64,000 bases of DNA from Blattamonas nauphoetae. Its lineage: Eukaryota; Preaxostyla; Oxymonadida. A program made the translations under genes and the position numbers. Below, piece by piece: positions 1 to 10,917 of this stretch. The notes beneath the pieces are model-generated. The model searched no databases, was not told where the DNA came from, and saw only the letters and a program-made list of their open reading frames with translations. The number at the start of each line of letters is the position of its first letter. The stretch's first letter is position 1. Location of the stretch: the NCBI GenBank assembly GCA_033064195.1, contig JARBJD010000052.1:266838-330837 (forward strand), written 5' to 3'.

Positions 1-111
1 AGATCATATATTTGAAGAAGGAAAATTGTGAAAAGAAACGAAACGGTATTGTAGATTTTAACTGGGATCAGATCCGACTGGGATCACTGGGATCAAATCA
101 GAAGCCTGTTG

Positions 112-1044
112 ATGTCTCTTTCAGACCCAGCTGAAATGGACCTTCTGCGTGAGGGAGAATTATCAAATATGACTCAGGAATTTACACAAATCGGAAATCC
201 GGTTCAACAATTTAATTCACGTAACAGTCCATCCTCCTCAGGAGTTTCAGAGATTTCGACAATGGAAGCAACAATCAATATCCTTTCCTCATCGGTGGAT
301 AAAGTCACTTCGATCTGCTACGGATATCAAATCACAGATGCAACAAAGCAATCTCTCTTCAACACTTACTCAAAAACTGTGTACGTCTTGAAAGCAGAAA
401 GAATTGACACGCAATCATTTCAATCATCTGCTAATGCAATGGGAGTGAGATCGAACATTAGTATCAAACTCAACAATCTCATGAATCTCATGTGCTTATT
501 CCCTGAAAGACCAAATGAGTGTACAGTCTTCAGAAATCCTCAATACGTTGGTCAATTCGAAATGCTTGGAAGTAACTTCCCAAATTTCCCAATGTCAACA
601 ATATCACCAGAGTTCTATCAAATGATGATGGTTAATGGTGATTTCATTGGATGTTCTGCAACAGAAGAGTTTGAGAATTCGATTTGTTTACCTCGCACAT
701 ATTTCTACAAAGAAACAGAAAATGAATATAAACGAAAAAGACCAGTAACGGATGCAACTTGTTTCACATTCATGGTTCCAACAGATCGAAGTGAAATTGC
801 TGGTGGAGAAGAAGGTATTTCAACCACAGAATCTGTCAATATTGTCTATAGAGGAACACCAATCAAACAGGGTGAACTTGATCCATATTTCACATCAACT
901 CCAGAAGGTCCTCCTCCACCGATTTTGGCATTGCATCAGGCAACATACTGGCTATTCTGGATTGAAAATGGACAGCCACGAGTGCGATATGTCATTGATC
1001 GTCGACTCCAAGAAGCATTCGAAGAAGTGAAGAGAGGATATTAA
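112..1044 (+). pseudogene. C-terminal part of a capsid-like protein (5'-truncated viral remnant)
   Basis: About 310 residues closely matching the C-terminal half of the 564-aa capsid-like protein at 55848-57542. Both share the blocks TQEFTQIG, CYGYQITDATKQSLFN, MVPTDRSEIAGGEEGIS and PPPPILALHQATYWLFW, and both end RGY. Homology starts near base 150. The N-terminal ~250 residues are missing, and the bases before 112 instead read like a scrap of the KKENCE repeat of the gene at 52025, so a deletion probably fused two viral genes. The T-rich promoter block seen before intact viral genes is absent here. The next gene (1088) keeps the order seen in the fuller copy (capsid-like gene, then 136-aa gene). 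Inferred to be a dead remnant of a second integration or a duplicated part of the element. Confidence 0.75.
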
Positions 1045-1087
1045 TGATTGAACAGTTTTGATTTTTTTATTTTTGCTAAAAACAGCA

Positions 1088-1498
1088 ATGGTCAAACGCT
1101 ATTTCTCAATTCAGAATTCTCACACTGCTCAATTCCCTCATGATTTTACCAATTCTAGAAAACAAAAATATGTTCACTTCCTCGACTGCAAGCTCATCCA
1201 TGTGAAGGAGGAGATTGGTGAGACTTCAACGGTTATTTCGAAAGATATACCTCAGAATTACACAATCCATGCTGATTGGATTCAGACTGATGCACAAAAC
1301 GATTCTTATGTTGCTTTCTGTAACGAACAGATTGCTAAGCGAAAGAAGTGGGAATTAAGCACTCGACAATCAATTGTGAAGATCTGGTTCAAAGACAGTT
1401 CTGGTGAATCAATTGAGATGGAAACAATGGAGACAATCAATGGAAAAATACCCAAAGAGTACTATGAATTTCTGGTTGATCTCATGTTGGAATATTGA
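1088..1498 (+). CDS. 136-aa viral structural-module protein of unknown function (copy 1)
   Basis: Intact 136-aa frame starting MVKRYFSIQNSH, nearly identical to the minus-strand copy at 55397-55807 and in the same position, directly downstream of the capsid-like gene. The ATG at 1088 is chosen because it matches the other copy and is preceded by a T-rich block (TTTTTTATTTTT at about 1062-1073) like the other viral genes. Alternating hydrophobic/polar segments (SIVKIWFKDSSGESIEM) and the ending EYYEFLVDLMLEY suggest an all-beta fold. A small single-jelly-roll capsid accessory protein is possible but unproven. Its ~13 substitutions from copy 2 without a break suggest either recent duplication or constraint. 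Confidence 0.7.
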   Translation: MVKRYFSIQNSHTAQFPHDFTNSRKQKYVHFLDCKLIHVKEEIGETSTVISKDIPQNYTIHADWIQTDAQNDSYVAFCNEQIAKRKKWELSTRQSIVKIWFKDSSGESIEMETMETINGKIPKEYYEFLVDLMLEY

Positions 1499-3717
1499 AT
1501 GGAGATAGCATATTTTTGTTATTGTTCAATGAAGATGGCAAAAATTACCGAAGAGAAGAGCCTTCCCACGTTCGTACGAGCTTCCTATAGACACCCCGAT
1601 ACTCCTTTGGGGATCGTTCTATCGCGATCCTTCTAAATGACTGCTGCTGGCGAAGTCCTTGAAGGGTTAAGTCTTGGGTGGGCATGATTCACGGGCACGT
1701 CTAAGTGCTGCCAACATGAACCCCGGGGACAATCTTTCGATCATCCGTCTCCAATCCAACCTCCAAATCGTTCTGCGCATCAGTCACCAGGGCACCATTT
1801 TGCCTGAGTATCTTGGAACACTACGTCGAGGGCTCTGTACTTGAACTTGTTCTGTAACTCCTCTTCATATACAAATTAAAAAATCAGAAAGTTAAAAAAG
1901 TTTGACGTTTATTTTTGGATCACCCATATCTCAAGAACTACTGCTCAGATCGCTCTGAAAACATCAGAAATGAACTCAGCAGATCGGGATTGACCTTGGA
2001 AGAGGATTTTGTGGTCAAAGCTCAAATTTGTATTTTTCAAACTTTGTCTGGATCTCCTCTTCATATACAAATTAAAAAATCGATAAAAAATAAATCAGCG
2101 TTAATTTTGAGATCACCCATAACTTCAGAAATACTTCTCAGATCGCACGAAACACATCGTATATAAACACGTCAGACCGATATTAACCTTGTCAGAACAA
2201 TTTTGGATGATCGCAAAAATTAAGGTTAATTTTAAAAAAATCGATTTTTACTTACCTTATATAGTGATGAAAAAGTGAAAAATTCATATTTGACCAAAAC
2301 AATCCACCAATACCACAGATGCATGGGGAGGTAGTGCACGTCATTCTGGTGCATTCTGAGCATGTCCCTGCGCCGTGGACTTTGTGGACTTATGGACCTT
2401 CATGAAGCTTAGGCTCTTCAGAGCCGATGTGGACCTCCAAAAATAAAAACCAATTTGATTTCGCGATCCACCTGGGCCACCTGGTCCAGTCAATTGGATT
2501 GATGTACAACATCGACATGATCGTGCCGATTGATTTGACCCTGAATCGTCTGCAATCCATTTTTGGAGCTCATTTTATCAAAATAAAGTAAGAATCAGGT
2601 CCAAAATTCATCAAAATCGAAGGGTCAGGAAATGTAGGTTTTTGAGGTTGAAATTCATTTATTCCGTGCTAACAGTGAACCTCGGAGGTATCGTTAATCG
2701 ACTTATACACTACTAAGAATAAGAGAACTGGTTTAATGAGATGACTACAGCATGAATTCTCGAACTTTGTGTGACTATCATCTTGGTTGGAGAGAACCGG
2801 AGGATCCTTGACAATCATGACAGGACAACATGACAGATGTCTATCGTCCAATACATTCTAAAAAGTGAGGTTAAAACAAGGAAAGTTTGTCATTCTTCAT
2901 CAGAGAGTCGATTCAAATCTGATCTCGTTCACTTTCCAGAGTGATTCTCACAAGACTTCGATTCTGATAGTAATGTGTTGAAGTTTAAAGAATGAGATGG
3001 AATTTCTGGAAAAACGTGAAACTTCACACGTTTCCTCAAATGTAACTTTTTGCATTCTTGGTTAGAGTTTTGCCGTGTGAAATCAAAAAGAGTGCCAGAG
3101 ACTGCGATCAAAGGTCCTTTTCTTCTAATTCATAACTTCACCTATTTTTAAAGAGGATAAAATAGGTGATTCATAAAGTCAAATGAGTTGAACAAACATT
3201 CGAGTGATGTCAGAACGAAATCCACTGTTTCGACCAGATCAGCGAATCTATCTGACTTTTTTGCATGTTTAGAGCAAAAATCAAGAGAAAAAGGTGATAA
3301 TCACTCCAATTAGAAGTTTGACACAGTTATCGTTTCACATAGAATGAAAAATCAGTGAATCATTTTGAGATTTGTGCGATTTGAGTGACTTAATGAATAC
3401 GATATTGAAAATCTTTGCTTAAAATATGAATTGACTCAGTGTAAGACTCTTGACAAAAAATTAACTCAATTGACCTGGTCGACAGTGAGAAAACTCGAGG
3501 GGACATTATTAGTACACCCCTTATAATTCGTTGACTTTAGACTTCAACATAACTCTGTTGCCCATTCACTATTTCTCACTTGTTCAGCACTGACATTAGG
3601 TGGTTCCCCATTCAGCAATCTCTCTTTCATTCTTCTGGTCCTCATTTCATCGACTTTGTTTTCTCATGCATGTTGAATCGTTCACGAAACGAAAACCACC
3701 TCTCCAGACATACCTCT
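1499..3717. other. gene-poor region between viral remnant and transposon
   Basis: No reading frame here is convincing on either strand. The stretch at about 1541-1860 is more GC-rich than its surroundings, and its minus strand reads protein-like between stops (for example LVTDAQNDLEVGLETDD), so it may be a decayed gene of unrecognised type. 2310-2600 also has short protein-like runs on the minus strand broken by stops. The rest is AT-rich and shows nothing recognisable apart from the direct repeat listed separately. Confidence 0.5.
1857..2160 (+). repeat. tandem direct repeat, ~195-bp period
   Basis: Two diverged copies begin with the same 20-base start (CTCCTCTTCATATACAAATT), at about 1858 and 2053. 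Both continue through an AAAAAATC run into GATCACCCATA, and both reach CTCAGATCGC. The offset is about 195 bases. Nothing coding is evident. Confidence 0.7.
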
Positions 3718-4079
3718 TATACTTGGCTGACCTGACCAGAAATTCTTAAAATCATGAAAACCGACTGACAGTCACTGACATGGATTTAAAAATTATGGGT
3801 CGGATCTCGGAGAAATTGAAGTTTTGCCGATGATCGAGATCTTCCATCTATGAAAGAAAAAGTGACCTATTGTCGGTCACAACAGTCGGAATACCTGTTT
3901 TTATGCATAAATACTGAAATTTGGCGTTTTTCGAATTTTGACCATTTTTGTGGGAGGATCTGCCACTGACTGTCAGTCCTTTTTCACTGACATGAGCGTT
4001 TTTTTCGATATATAGGGCATTCTAGAAACTAAAAGTTGAAAAATATCATGGAAGGAAGTGTGGAGAATGTGTGGTCACA
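3718..4079 (+). repeat. left inverted terminal repeat of the 3.7-10.9 kb element
   Basis: Pairs with 10523-10893. The outermost shared sequence is TATAC(A/T)TGG(C/G)TGACC. Inside the arm are shorter internal inversions built from CTGACAGTCACTGAC and CACTGACTGTCAG. Confidence 0.75.
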
Positions 4080-5242
4080 ACAAGCCAGTCATAATTCACT
4101 ATAGTTTTCGAGAAAAAGGCTCGTGTCAGTGTTTTTTGAGTACAGTCAGTGACTTGAACTTGTCAGTTATGTGTAGCTTTTTTGATCGATTTTTATTCTC
4201 ACATTATTCCTTCATTCACTTCATCCACACTCATTTTACCTGAATTTTGTCTATCCTTTCACAAAAAGCACTCAATCATGAGAAATCGCTGTTTTACCTC
4301 TCCAACTTTTTTATGGATCCTCTATCCGATGGAGGGCTCCTTTCCTTCTCTTCCTTCTCCTTCGGCTTCTCATTCCTGTATTTTTGAACAAACAGTCTTT
4401 CGAAAACGAGTATCATGGTCATTTTCACCTCCCTCCAGCTACGATCTTGAAAGAGGTGGAGACTCGCTCCTTTATCGAGATTCCACTTCTCGTTTGCTTG
4501 TATGTCGAACCTAGATGGTTCCACGTCGTTTATTATGTCTTTTTAATCATCATGTTTTGTACCTACTGTTACTTCTCATCTCAATCTTCCATCTCTCTTC
4601 CAGCCTGCCTTCCTCGACCAACATCTCGTTCTACCTCCCCGTTCCATCCACTGTCGTCCGATCCATTCTGTCAAATACTTTTTTTGAGAGTGTTGCGTTT
4701 CAAACTTCTGGAATCTCAATTTGCGACCATTCGCGATCTTCCACCACTGACTTCTTCCTCCTTCCGAGCTCATCCGAACACTTCCCTCTGCCAAACAGCT
4801 CTATATCGGATAAAACATCCGCTCACTTCACTGATGATACCGTATCTGCTCAGCTTCTGGACAAGACATTCAAACATCTTTCTGACGCGCCTCTAATCTC
4901 GGTTCTGAACCAAAAGTTCTTTTTCCTCATCGCAATGTATTCTTTATTTGATTATTCAACCTCCAGGCTGTTTTCTCTTTTTGCTTCCCCAACTTTCACA
5001 ACGCACAAGTCAGTTGTAATCAGAGAAGCAATAATCAGTGCCACGAGACGTTGCAGAACTTTCTGGATCACAATATGTGATTTGAACTTGCATTCTGTAC
5101 CCCATGCTATTCACAGGAATGTCTGTGTTATTTTCTTGGATCATGGTTTCCAGGTCTCTCTCTAATGAGCATCTACAGTTTGTGAACTATTTGACATGGA
5201 TTTCATTGGTTCATCCGTTCAGAACAGTAACGTTAACGGAGT
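4080..5242. other. interior of the element without recognised gene
   Basis: Several overlapping frames of 60-216 codons occur on both strands, but none resembles a known family and they compete with one another. The sequence is pyrimidine-rich on the plus strand (4300-4950). Nothing is claimed beyond its position inside the terminal repeats. Confidence 0.4.
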
Positions 5243-7014
5243 TTGAATGAACATATTGGGACTAATATGGAAGGGCGCAACGGAGTCACGCTTCAAGGGA
5301 GTCTGATCCATTCAGTATCATTTTCTGTGTATTTTGTTGTATATAGTGACAATCCTATCAATTTTACAACAGTTGTGATGCCCAGCATGGGCTATTTGAT
5401 GATGATTCCGACCACGATGTTTCCGATGTACCTGGAGGACCTGTTGATGATTCGGATCAAAATAAATCGTCTCTCACAGTTTGTGAATCTTCCAGAAACG
5501 GAGGAAGTTGTTGAAACAGCTGACCCAGGCAGAAGAGACCAATCTGAAGAAAGAAGACGAACCGCGAAAGAATAAAGCGAAATTGGCTGCAGCGAGGGAA
5601 ATACAGACGAAACCACACTCGAAATTTGGAGGAGAAGCACACGACGGAACAACACCAGAAGATAAACCACAATCGAACGAAATGCAAGAAACTGAAGTCT
5701 CCCAACAAGAAACACAATCACAAAAGAGCCATTCTCAGATCTTCCAACCATCTGTCAACACAAACGAGACGGTCCTTGAGTCCAATGCTCAAGATGAAGT
5801 GACATCGGGAACAGCGAATCCAACCGTCACGCCATCGCTCCACAGCTCCCTCTCGCACTCCAACTGCCTTCAGCAGTCCAATGACCGGAGCCGAGACGGA
5901 GCAATCGAAGAAAGAGGCTGAGAAGAGGAAGAAGGAAGCTCGACAAGCAGCAGCCAAGAGGGAGAAGAGCACCGCAGTTCCTCCCGACCAGGCCAACACC
6001 GAAATGACCCAAGTTCCCCAACCAACCCCGAGCCCACCTCCACGCCGTCAGTGCTCGGGGCGTCCGAATGCCCTTGCTCGGACTCAAACGAAACGCATTT
6101 CAAACAGGCCCAGGACGAGTTGTCGACGGAGGGGAACGTCGACTGCGATGAGTGGGAAGGACGTGCCAGCGCTGAGCGATGTGAGCATCTCCATCCCAAA
6201 AGGGTCGCTGACGATGATTGTGGAATCTGTAGGATGTGGGAAGTCATCACTCGGCTCGGCGATTGAGGGCGACATCGAGAAGATGGCCGGTATAATCCGA
6301 ATCGACGGGAAGTTCACGTTCTGCCCACCAACACTGTGGATCAACAACAACGTCCGAGGGAACTTTGCATTCAACGCTGAGTTCGAAGAAGAGAATTATT
6401 GAGAGACAGTTCGTGTGTGTGCGCTGGAGCCAGACTTCAATGTGTTTGGGGCTGGAGACGAGACGGCGATTGGAGAGAAGAGAGTGACTATGAGTGGAGG
6501 ACAGAAGGCGAGAATCCAGCGAGGACGAGCGATGCATACGGAGAGAGACATTTACGTCCTCGACGATCCTCTGTCGGCAGTGGACGCGCATGTTGGTTCA
6601 TATCTGATAGACAAGTGCATCTCTGGCGTGCTGAAGGGTACGATTGTCATTCTGATGACAAATCAGCTCCAGTTCCTCGACAGGGCAGACAAAGTGATTG
6701 CGTTGGAGAACGGAAGAATCACTGCGCAAGGAACGTGTGCTGAGATTCGCGAGCAAGGAGTGAATTTCGACCAGTTCATCATCAAATCTGACAAGAAAGC
6801 AGCAGAAAAGAAACTGAAGAAAGTTGAAGTCAAAGAAGCGGAGAAGACAGACGATGACAATGCGAAACAGATCATCACAGAAGAAGGGCAGGAGACTGGC
6901 GGGATCAAGTTCATGTTGTCTGTGAAGTCTCTTCGCTCTCTCACACCGATGGGCATCATGATCATGTCCTTGCTTTATGTTGTGACCGCCGAAGCTGTCA
7001 GCTCTATACATGGG
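5243..7014 (+). pseudogene. internal fragment of an ABCC/MRP-type ABC transporter
   Basis: ABCC exporters move conjugated or organic anions across membranes using ATP. The fragment starts in the end of transmembrane domain 1 (PSMGYLMMIPTTMFPMYLED, then RIKINRLSQFVNLPE). It runs through a charged linker into nucleotide-binding domain 1: a Walker A-like SVGCGKSSL (near 6224-6250), signature MSGGQKARIQRGRAM, Walker B IYVLDDPLSAVDAHVG, and the LQFLDRADKVIALENGRI region. It ends at the start of transmembrane domain 2. It is broken by frameshifts near 5500 and 5900 and by a TGA at 6400-6402, where homologues carry Trp (EENY-stop-ETVRVCALEPDF). The H-loop reads MTNQLQFL, with Asn where His is expected. 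It lacks both ends of a real ABCC protein. At 7009 it runs straight into an ATACATGGGTGAC motif like the element termini, consistent with capture by a transposon. Confidence 0.85.
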
Positions 7015-7056
7015 TGACTAGGCCAAAAGGCGTGTCAGTAGTCACCCATTTTTTTG
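7005..7056. repeat. short inverted repeat resembling the element terminus
   Basis: ATGGGTGACTA and its reverse complement TAGTCACCCAT face each other across a GGCCAAAAGGC core at about 7010-7050. The outer sequence TATACATGGGTGAC matches the tip of the element's right terminal repeat, so this marks an internal junction right after the captured ABCC fragment. Confidence 0.55.
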
Positions 7057-8407
7057 ACATCTCACTTTGGGTCTGATCAACATCTTCTCATCTATAATAC
7101 CGCTATAAATCAACTGTATGCACTTTTCTTGTTTCACTCTCTGTTTAACCTCTGTTTCATCACTTTATGTACATGGAGATCTCGAACGGACAGACTTTTG
7201 AAGTGATCGACTACAATCGCATCTCACTCCTTGAACTTCATTCTATTCCACACTTAATGAAGACAGATTCCCACAATATATCCATGTTTGTCTCGAATAC
7301 CCTTCCACAACGCCAATAAACCCCAGAACTATCATTTTAACACCTAACCAGCTCAGATGATGGCATTGACTCTACTTCTCTCTCTCTGTAGAATGACATA
7401 CACGATAATTGAAACAAAGAAGACGCCAAAAACATCGCAGGAAACAGAAGCAGCATATTGACCTCGCTAAACTCATCTCACAAAGACGGTCTCTCCAAAT
7501 CTCTCCAACACCCCCTGACTCATAGTGCGTCTCACTATCCACTTCCCTATTTTGAGTGATCCATCCCCTCGTTCTTTCACATCTACTCGACACTCAGATC
7601 CATTCAGAACCCACCAACTCCTGTCACTTTGGCCCCTCTGTGTGTCTCCCCTTCATTTCGCGGTTGTCCTGCCGAATGCCTTCCTTCCCCCCCCTTCTTA
7701 TGGATGTGAGGAGGCTAAACAAGAAGGCCCACACTCGCTATGGGTCAGACGTGGTCTCGACAGAGCTGCGCTTCTTGCAGACATATCGCTACGAATGGAT
7801 GGAAGAGTGAGATATGAAAACAGTGCTGGTGAGAGAACACAAGGGCAAACTGTCTTCCCCAGTTCTCGAACTAGAACTTCCCAAACCGAAACGAACCAGA
7901 ACATGCTGGTTTGACGAAGGAAATGTTGGTTCAAACACTTGGACACTCTCCAAAAGCACACCACTTCTCCCGTTGCTTGAGAATGGAAAGCAAGACAACC
8001 CCACAACCGATAATTCTGATGACACGAAAAACGACGATCGAAAGTCACCAATATCACCCAACCCAAAAGGACTCATGCATCCCCAAGCTGTCCACAATCC
8101 AGATTCTTCATCGTTGACTCCGATGTCATCGACATATCTCCATCAGAGCATTACCTCTCCATGACTCATTTTCTCACCACTACCACCCATGTCCCGCATG
8201 CATTCACCCATTCTATCACCTCCCTCATCTGAAATATCCTCCCAAGCTCTTTTTCCTTTCTGTCCACGATGTTTGTCGCCAATTCATCAAACAAACTGGC
8301 GACAGAATCATCGCTTCACTCACACCACCAACCACTCCGAAATCCACAATATGTCCCCTCATGGTCCTTCGCTGACGCTTGCGAAGAGCTAATCCTCGTC
8401 GATTCTT
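7057..8407. other. element interior, no identified gene
   Basis: Open frames of 80-130 codons exist on both strands. The plus-strand run at 7690-8160 (LNKKAHTRYGSDVVSTELRF, a stop, then VREHKGKLSSPVLELELPKP) looks protein-like and may be another decayed captured fragment. No family is recognised. Confidence 0.35.
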
Positions 8408-9069
8408 GACACAACAGCCACATTCACCGTTTCGAGCCCAACCGCTACAATGGGAGATATCTCGACCCAGCTGATACCATCGCAGTGTCTTCACCATTAT
8501 TTCAACAGAAATGCGGACAAACGACTGATAAGCGATCAGACGAACCTCTTTCCAAGTTCAAGGACAGTTTCACAAAAGTTGTCAAATTCGCTGCTCTTCC
8601 CTTCGACACCCTTTTCTGCTGTTTCGCATGGTCACTTTGCACATCCACCGATTCCGTTTTCGAAGAACACTGGACGAGTCGGCCTTCCACCAAAGAGCAC
8701 GACTTCCAAACGTCCGAACAGACCGTCATTCGCAAATGAGACCAAACTGAAGGGACACTATTTTGGAGACACAACACAGAGCGGAGGGTGGAGACCAGAC
8801 ACCCGAATCAGCCTGCCACTCCTGTCAGATGGAGGGTGAGAGAGTACGAAATATTTCTGAGTCGATCTGTTCGTTGCGTGTGGTGAGCTGAATTCTTGAC
8901 ATTTTCTACATATTGTACGTTCTTCTTCTGTTCCCTTTTTCTGTTTGCCGTTTTCGAATTCAAAGGATCTGTGCTCACCACGTGGATGTTCATTTTCATC
9001 GTTCTGTCCGTTTTTAGTTTGATCAAAGAGATTGTCGGATTAATGTTCGATGACGATGAGCCGAAATAA
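8408..9069 (+). pseudogene. remnant of an unidentified membrane protein
   Basis: Two plus-strand stretches look like pieces of a membrane protein. 8408-8739 reads RFEPNRYNGRYLDPADTI, then SKFKDSFTKVVKFAALPF and a hydrophobic run. 8890-9069 reads a hydrophobic helix (TTWMFIFIVLSVFSLIKEIV) and ends GLMFDDDEPK at a TAA. Stops and frame changes separate them and neither has a start codon in context. It lies in the same transposon as the ABCC fragment and may be a second captured host fragment. The family is unknown. Confidence 0.35.
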
Positions 9070-9599
9070 GACAAAACCTGTCATTGGTATCTTGTTGGAT
9101 GAGACAAAATGACAAACGCGTTGTTTTTCTCTTTTATCTCGATTACCTACCTCCTGTTTCAGTGAGATTAAACTGAATTTAGACACAACAGTGATGTAAG
9201 TGCAGAAGAGAAGCGATGATGGAGCAAAAAAGTGTGTAGCTTGAACGATTGAAACGACTTTGTTGAGTGATTTGTTTACGCTGAGATCCATTGATTTATC
9301 GGAAGGGAAAAGGATATACGCTCACAGGGATGTTCTCCTCTCGAGTTAGGCCTGCTGAAGTGCTCACAACACTTTGTTTTTCGCTCGTTTGTTGAGTCTT
9401 GATTGACTTGTGGATCTCCGCCAAAATACCGAGTTCTGTTCAGAATGTGGCTACAATTTGTTCCCATCGAAACTTAAACATATATGTGGACGAAGTTTGT
9501 TGATAACAAAACAAGATCTCAGGAACGAGCGTGCCGTTGGTTGATGACGAACGACAACTGACAAACGGTAGAATCGTAAGATCACACAATAGTAGACCA
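9070..9599. other. element interior, no gene seen
   Basis: Only short overlapping frames. The part after about 9440 is a weak continuation of the repeat at 9600-9955 when compared with the other copy at about 27650-27790. Confidence 0.35.
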
Positions 9600-9955
9600 G
9601 ACCTAAAACAGATCGAGAATGGCTGTGGAAGGGCTGAAATGTGGGGCACATCCCATTTTGACGAGAAAAACGAGAAGTGTTTCAGAGTTCGTCCAAAAGT
9701 CGAGATTGGGAAAGATAATATGGTCACAATGTGTCGGTGAGGGACGCAAGGAATTGTTTGGAGAGAGGACGATTGACGATGTGAGAGTCAAAGACAGCCG
9801 CGTTGAGAACGACCAACCCAAAAGAGTAAACCATTTCTGGACAATTGGAGGCGATACCAGAATCTGATCGTCCGCACCAGCAATCAGAGCCTTCCCAAAA
9901 TCCAAGGAGAGTCCACAGAAATGAGTGTGGAGTCATTCGAGAGAGGCGGTTTCGA
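9600..9955 (-). repeat. ~355-bp dispersed repeat, copy 1
   Basis: In reverse complement this segment matches 27282-27650 at an estimated 80-85% identity. Shared blocks include CGAAACCGCCTCTCTCGAATG, TCGCCTCCAAT, CGTCCTCTCTCCAAAC and GTGCCCCA. Frames in both copies carry stops, so a coding role is unclear. It links the two large insertions in the window. Confidence 0.75.
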
Positions 9956-10522
9956 CGCGTCATTTGACAGTTCATTTGACAGTTCATTCTTCAGTGAATT
10001 CCGCATTCAATCCCAGTTTATCCGATATTGAGCATGAATGGTGAACAATACAGAAACCATATAGTCCGTATGATGAAAGGTGAAGGATCCGAGACATTGA
10101 ATTGAACGGCTTGTCGAAAGTGGATTGTTGCATGCTGTAGGGGGAATTGGTGGAAGGTTTGTCAAGAAGACAGCCATCAGTTCTGATTGAGCGTGAGAGA
10201 GCGAGATAATGTGCGTTGAACTGGCGGCAATGTGCGAAATCAGCAGTTTGAAACGGTATAATCTGAAAAATGTCGTTTGAATTCATGAATCGGACGACAT
10301 AGGAGATGGTCAGGAGGGCAAGCGAGACATATGCAGAGTCAGGCGAGCTGTGAGAGAGATGGAAGAAAGAGATGCGGCTAAAAATTTAGGGAAGAAAATT
10401 AGGGATGAAAATAACGTAATAAACGATGTGTGTCCATCTGGATTCGACATCCAAGTCATCGAGGAGCACCATCTTGGCACAGTAGCGAGTGTCCGCATCT
10501 TTGAGAAAACCAACTGGATTGA
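9956..10522. other. element interior, no gene seen
   Basis: Includes a direct repeat of CATTTGACAGTT at about 9960-9985. A short plus-strand frame at 10350-10580 runs into the right terminal repeat and is not considered a gene. Confidence 0.35.
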
Positions 10523-10893
10523 TGTGACCACACATTCTCCACACTTCCCTCTACAATATTTTGCAACTTTTAGTTTCTAGAACGCCCTATATATTGAGAA
10601 AACTGCTCATGTCAGTGTCAATCCGACTGACAGTCACTGACTGGACATGGATCCCCCCTTAGAATTTCTCAAATCTTTTTAAAACTCTAAATTTCATTTA
10701 ATACTCGTTAAAATAGTTGGAAAAGTCTTTTTGAATCTGCAATATATCACACTTTTGGACTTGCATGGAGATCTCGATCTTCGGCAAAACTTCTATTTCT
10801 CCGAGATCCGACCCATAATTAAATTTCTCAAGTCAGTGACTGTCAGTCGGATTTCTCGATTTTCGTGATTTCCAGTCAGGTCACCCATGTATA
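10523..10893 (-). repeat. right inverted terminal repeat of the 3.7-10.9 kb element
   Basis: Reverse complement of the arm at 3718-4079. The outer tip (GTCACCCATGTATA at 10880-10893) is 24 bases before the first codon of the truncated beta-helix frame. Confidence 0.75.
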
Positions 10894-10917
10894 GTCAGCT
10901 CCGTGTCCACGTGGTAA

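Larger units (their letters stand above)
3718..10893. mobile_element. transposon-like element with long inverted terminal repeats and captured gene fragments
   Basis: The two ends are long inverted repeats: 3718-4079, and 10523-10893 in reverse complement. Shared blocks in order are TGACCTGAC, CCGACTGACAGTCACTGAC, ATGGGTCGGATCTCGGAGAAAT, GAAGTTTTGCCGA, CACTGACATGAG, CTAGAAACTAAAAGTTG and GGAAGTGTGGAGAATGTG. The middle part of the repeat has diverged. No target-site duplication is visible. No transposase is recognised; the interior carries a broken ABCC transporter fragment (5243-7014), membrane-protein scraps (8408-9069), and a segment repeated in the 22.2-28.5 kb insertion. The architecture (long inverted ends, host-gene cargo, no transposase) resembles non-autonomous Pack-type elements. 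The superfamily is not determined. Its right end abuts the truncated 5' end of the beta-helix gene at 10918. Confidence 0.7.

Noticed and set aside
1541-1860. rRNA or tRNA fragment in the GC-richer stretch
   Set aside because: No recognisable rRNA core sequence or cloverleaf; broken protein-like reading on the minus strand is at least as likely.
3718-10893. Target-site duplication of the long-repeat element
   Set aside because: Bases outside TATAC at the left and right ends do not match; none can be claimed.
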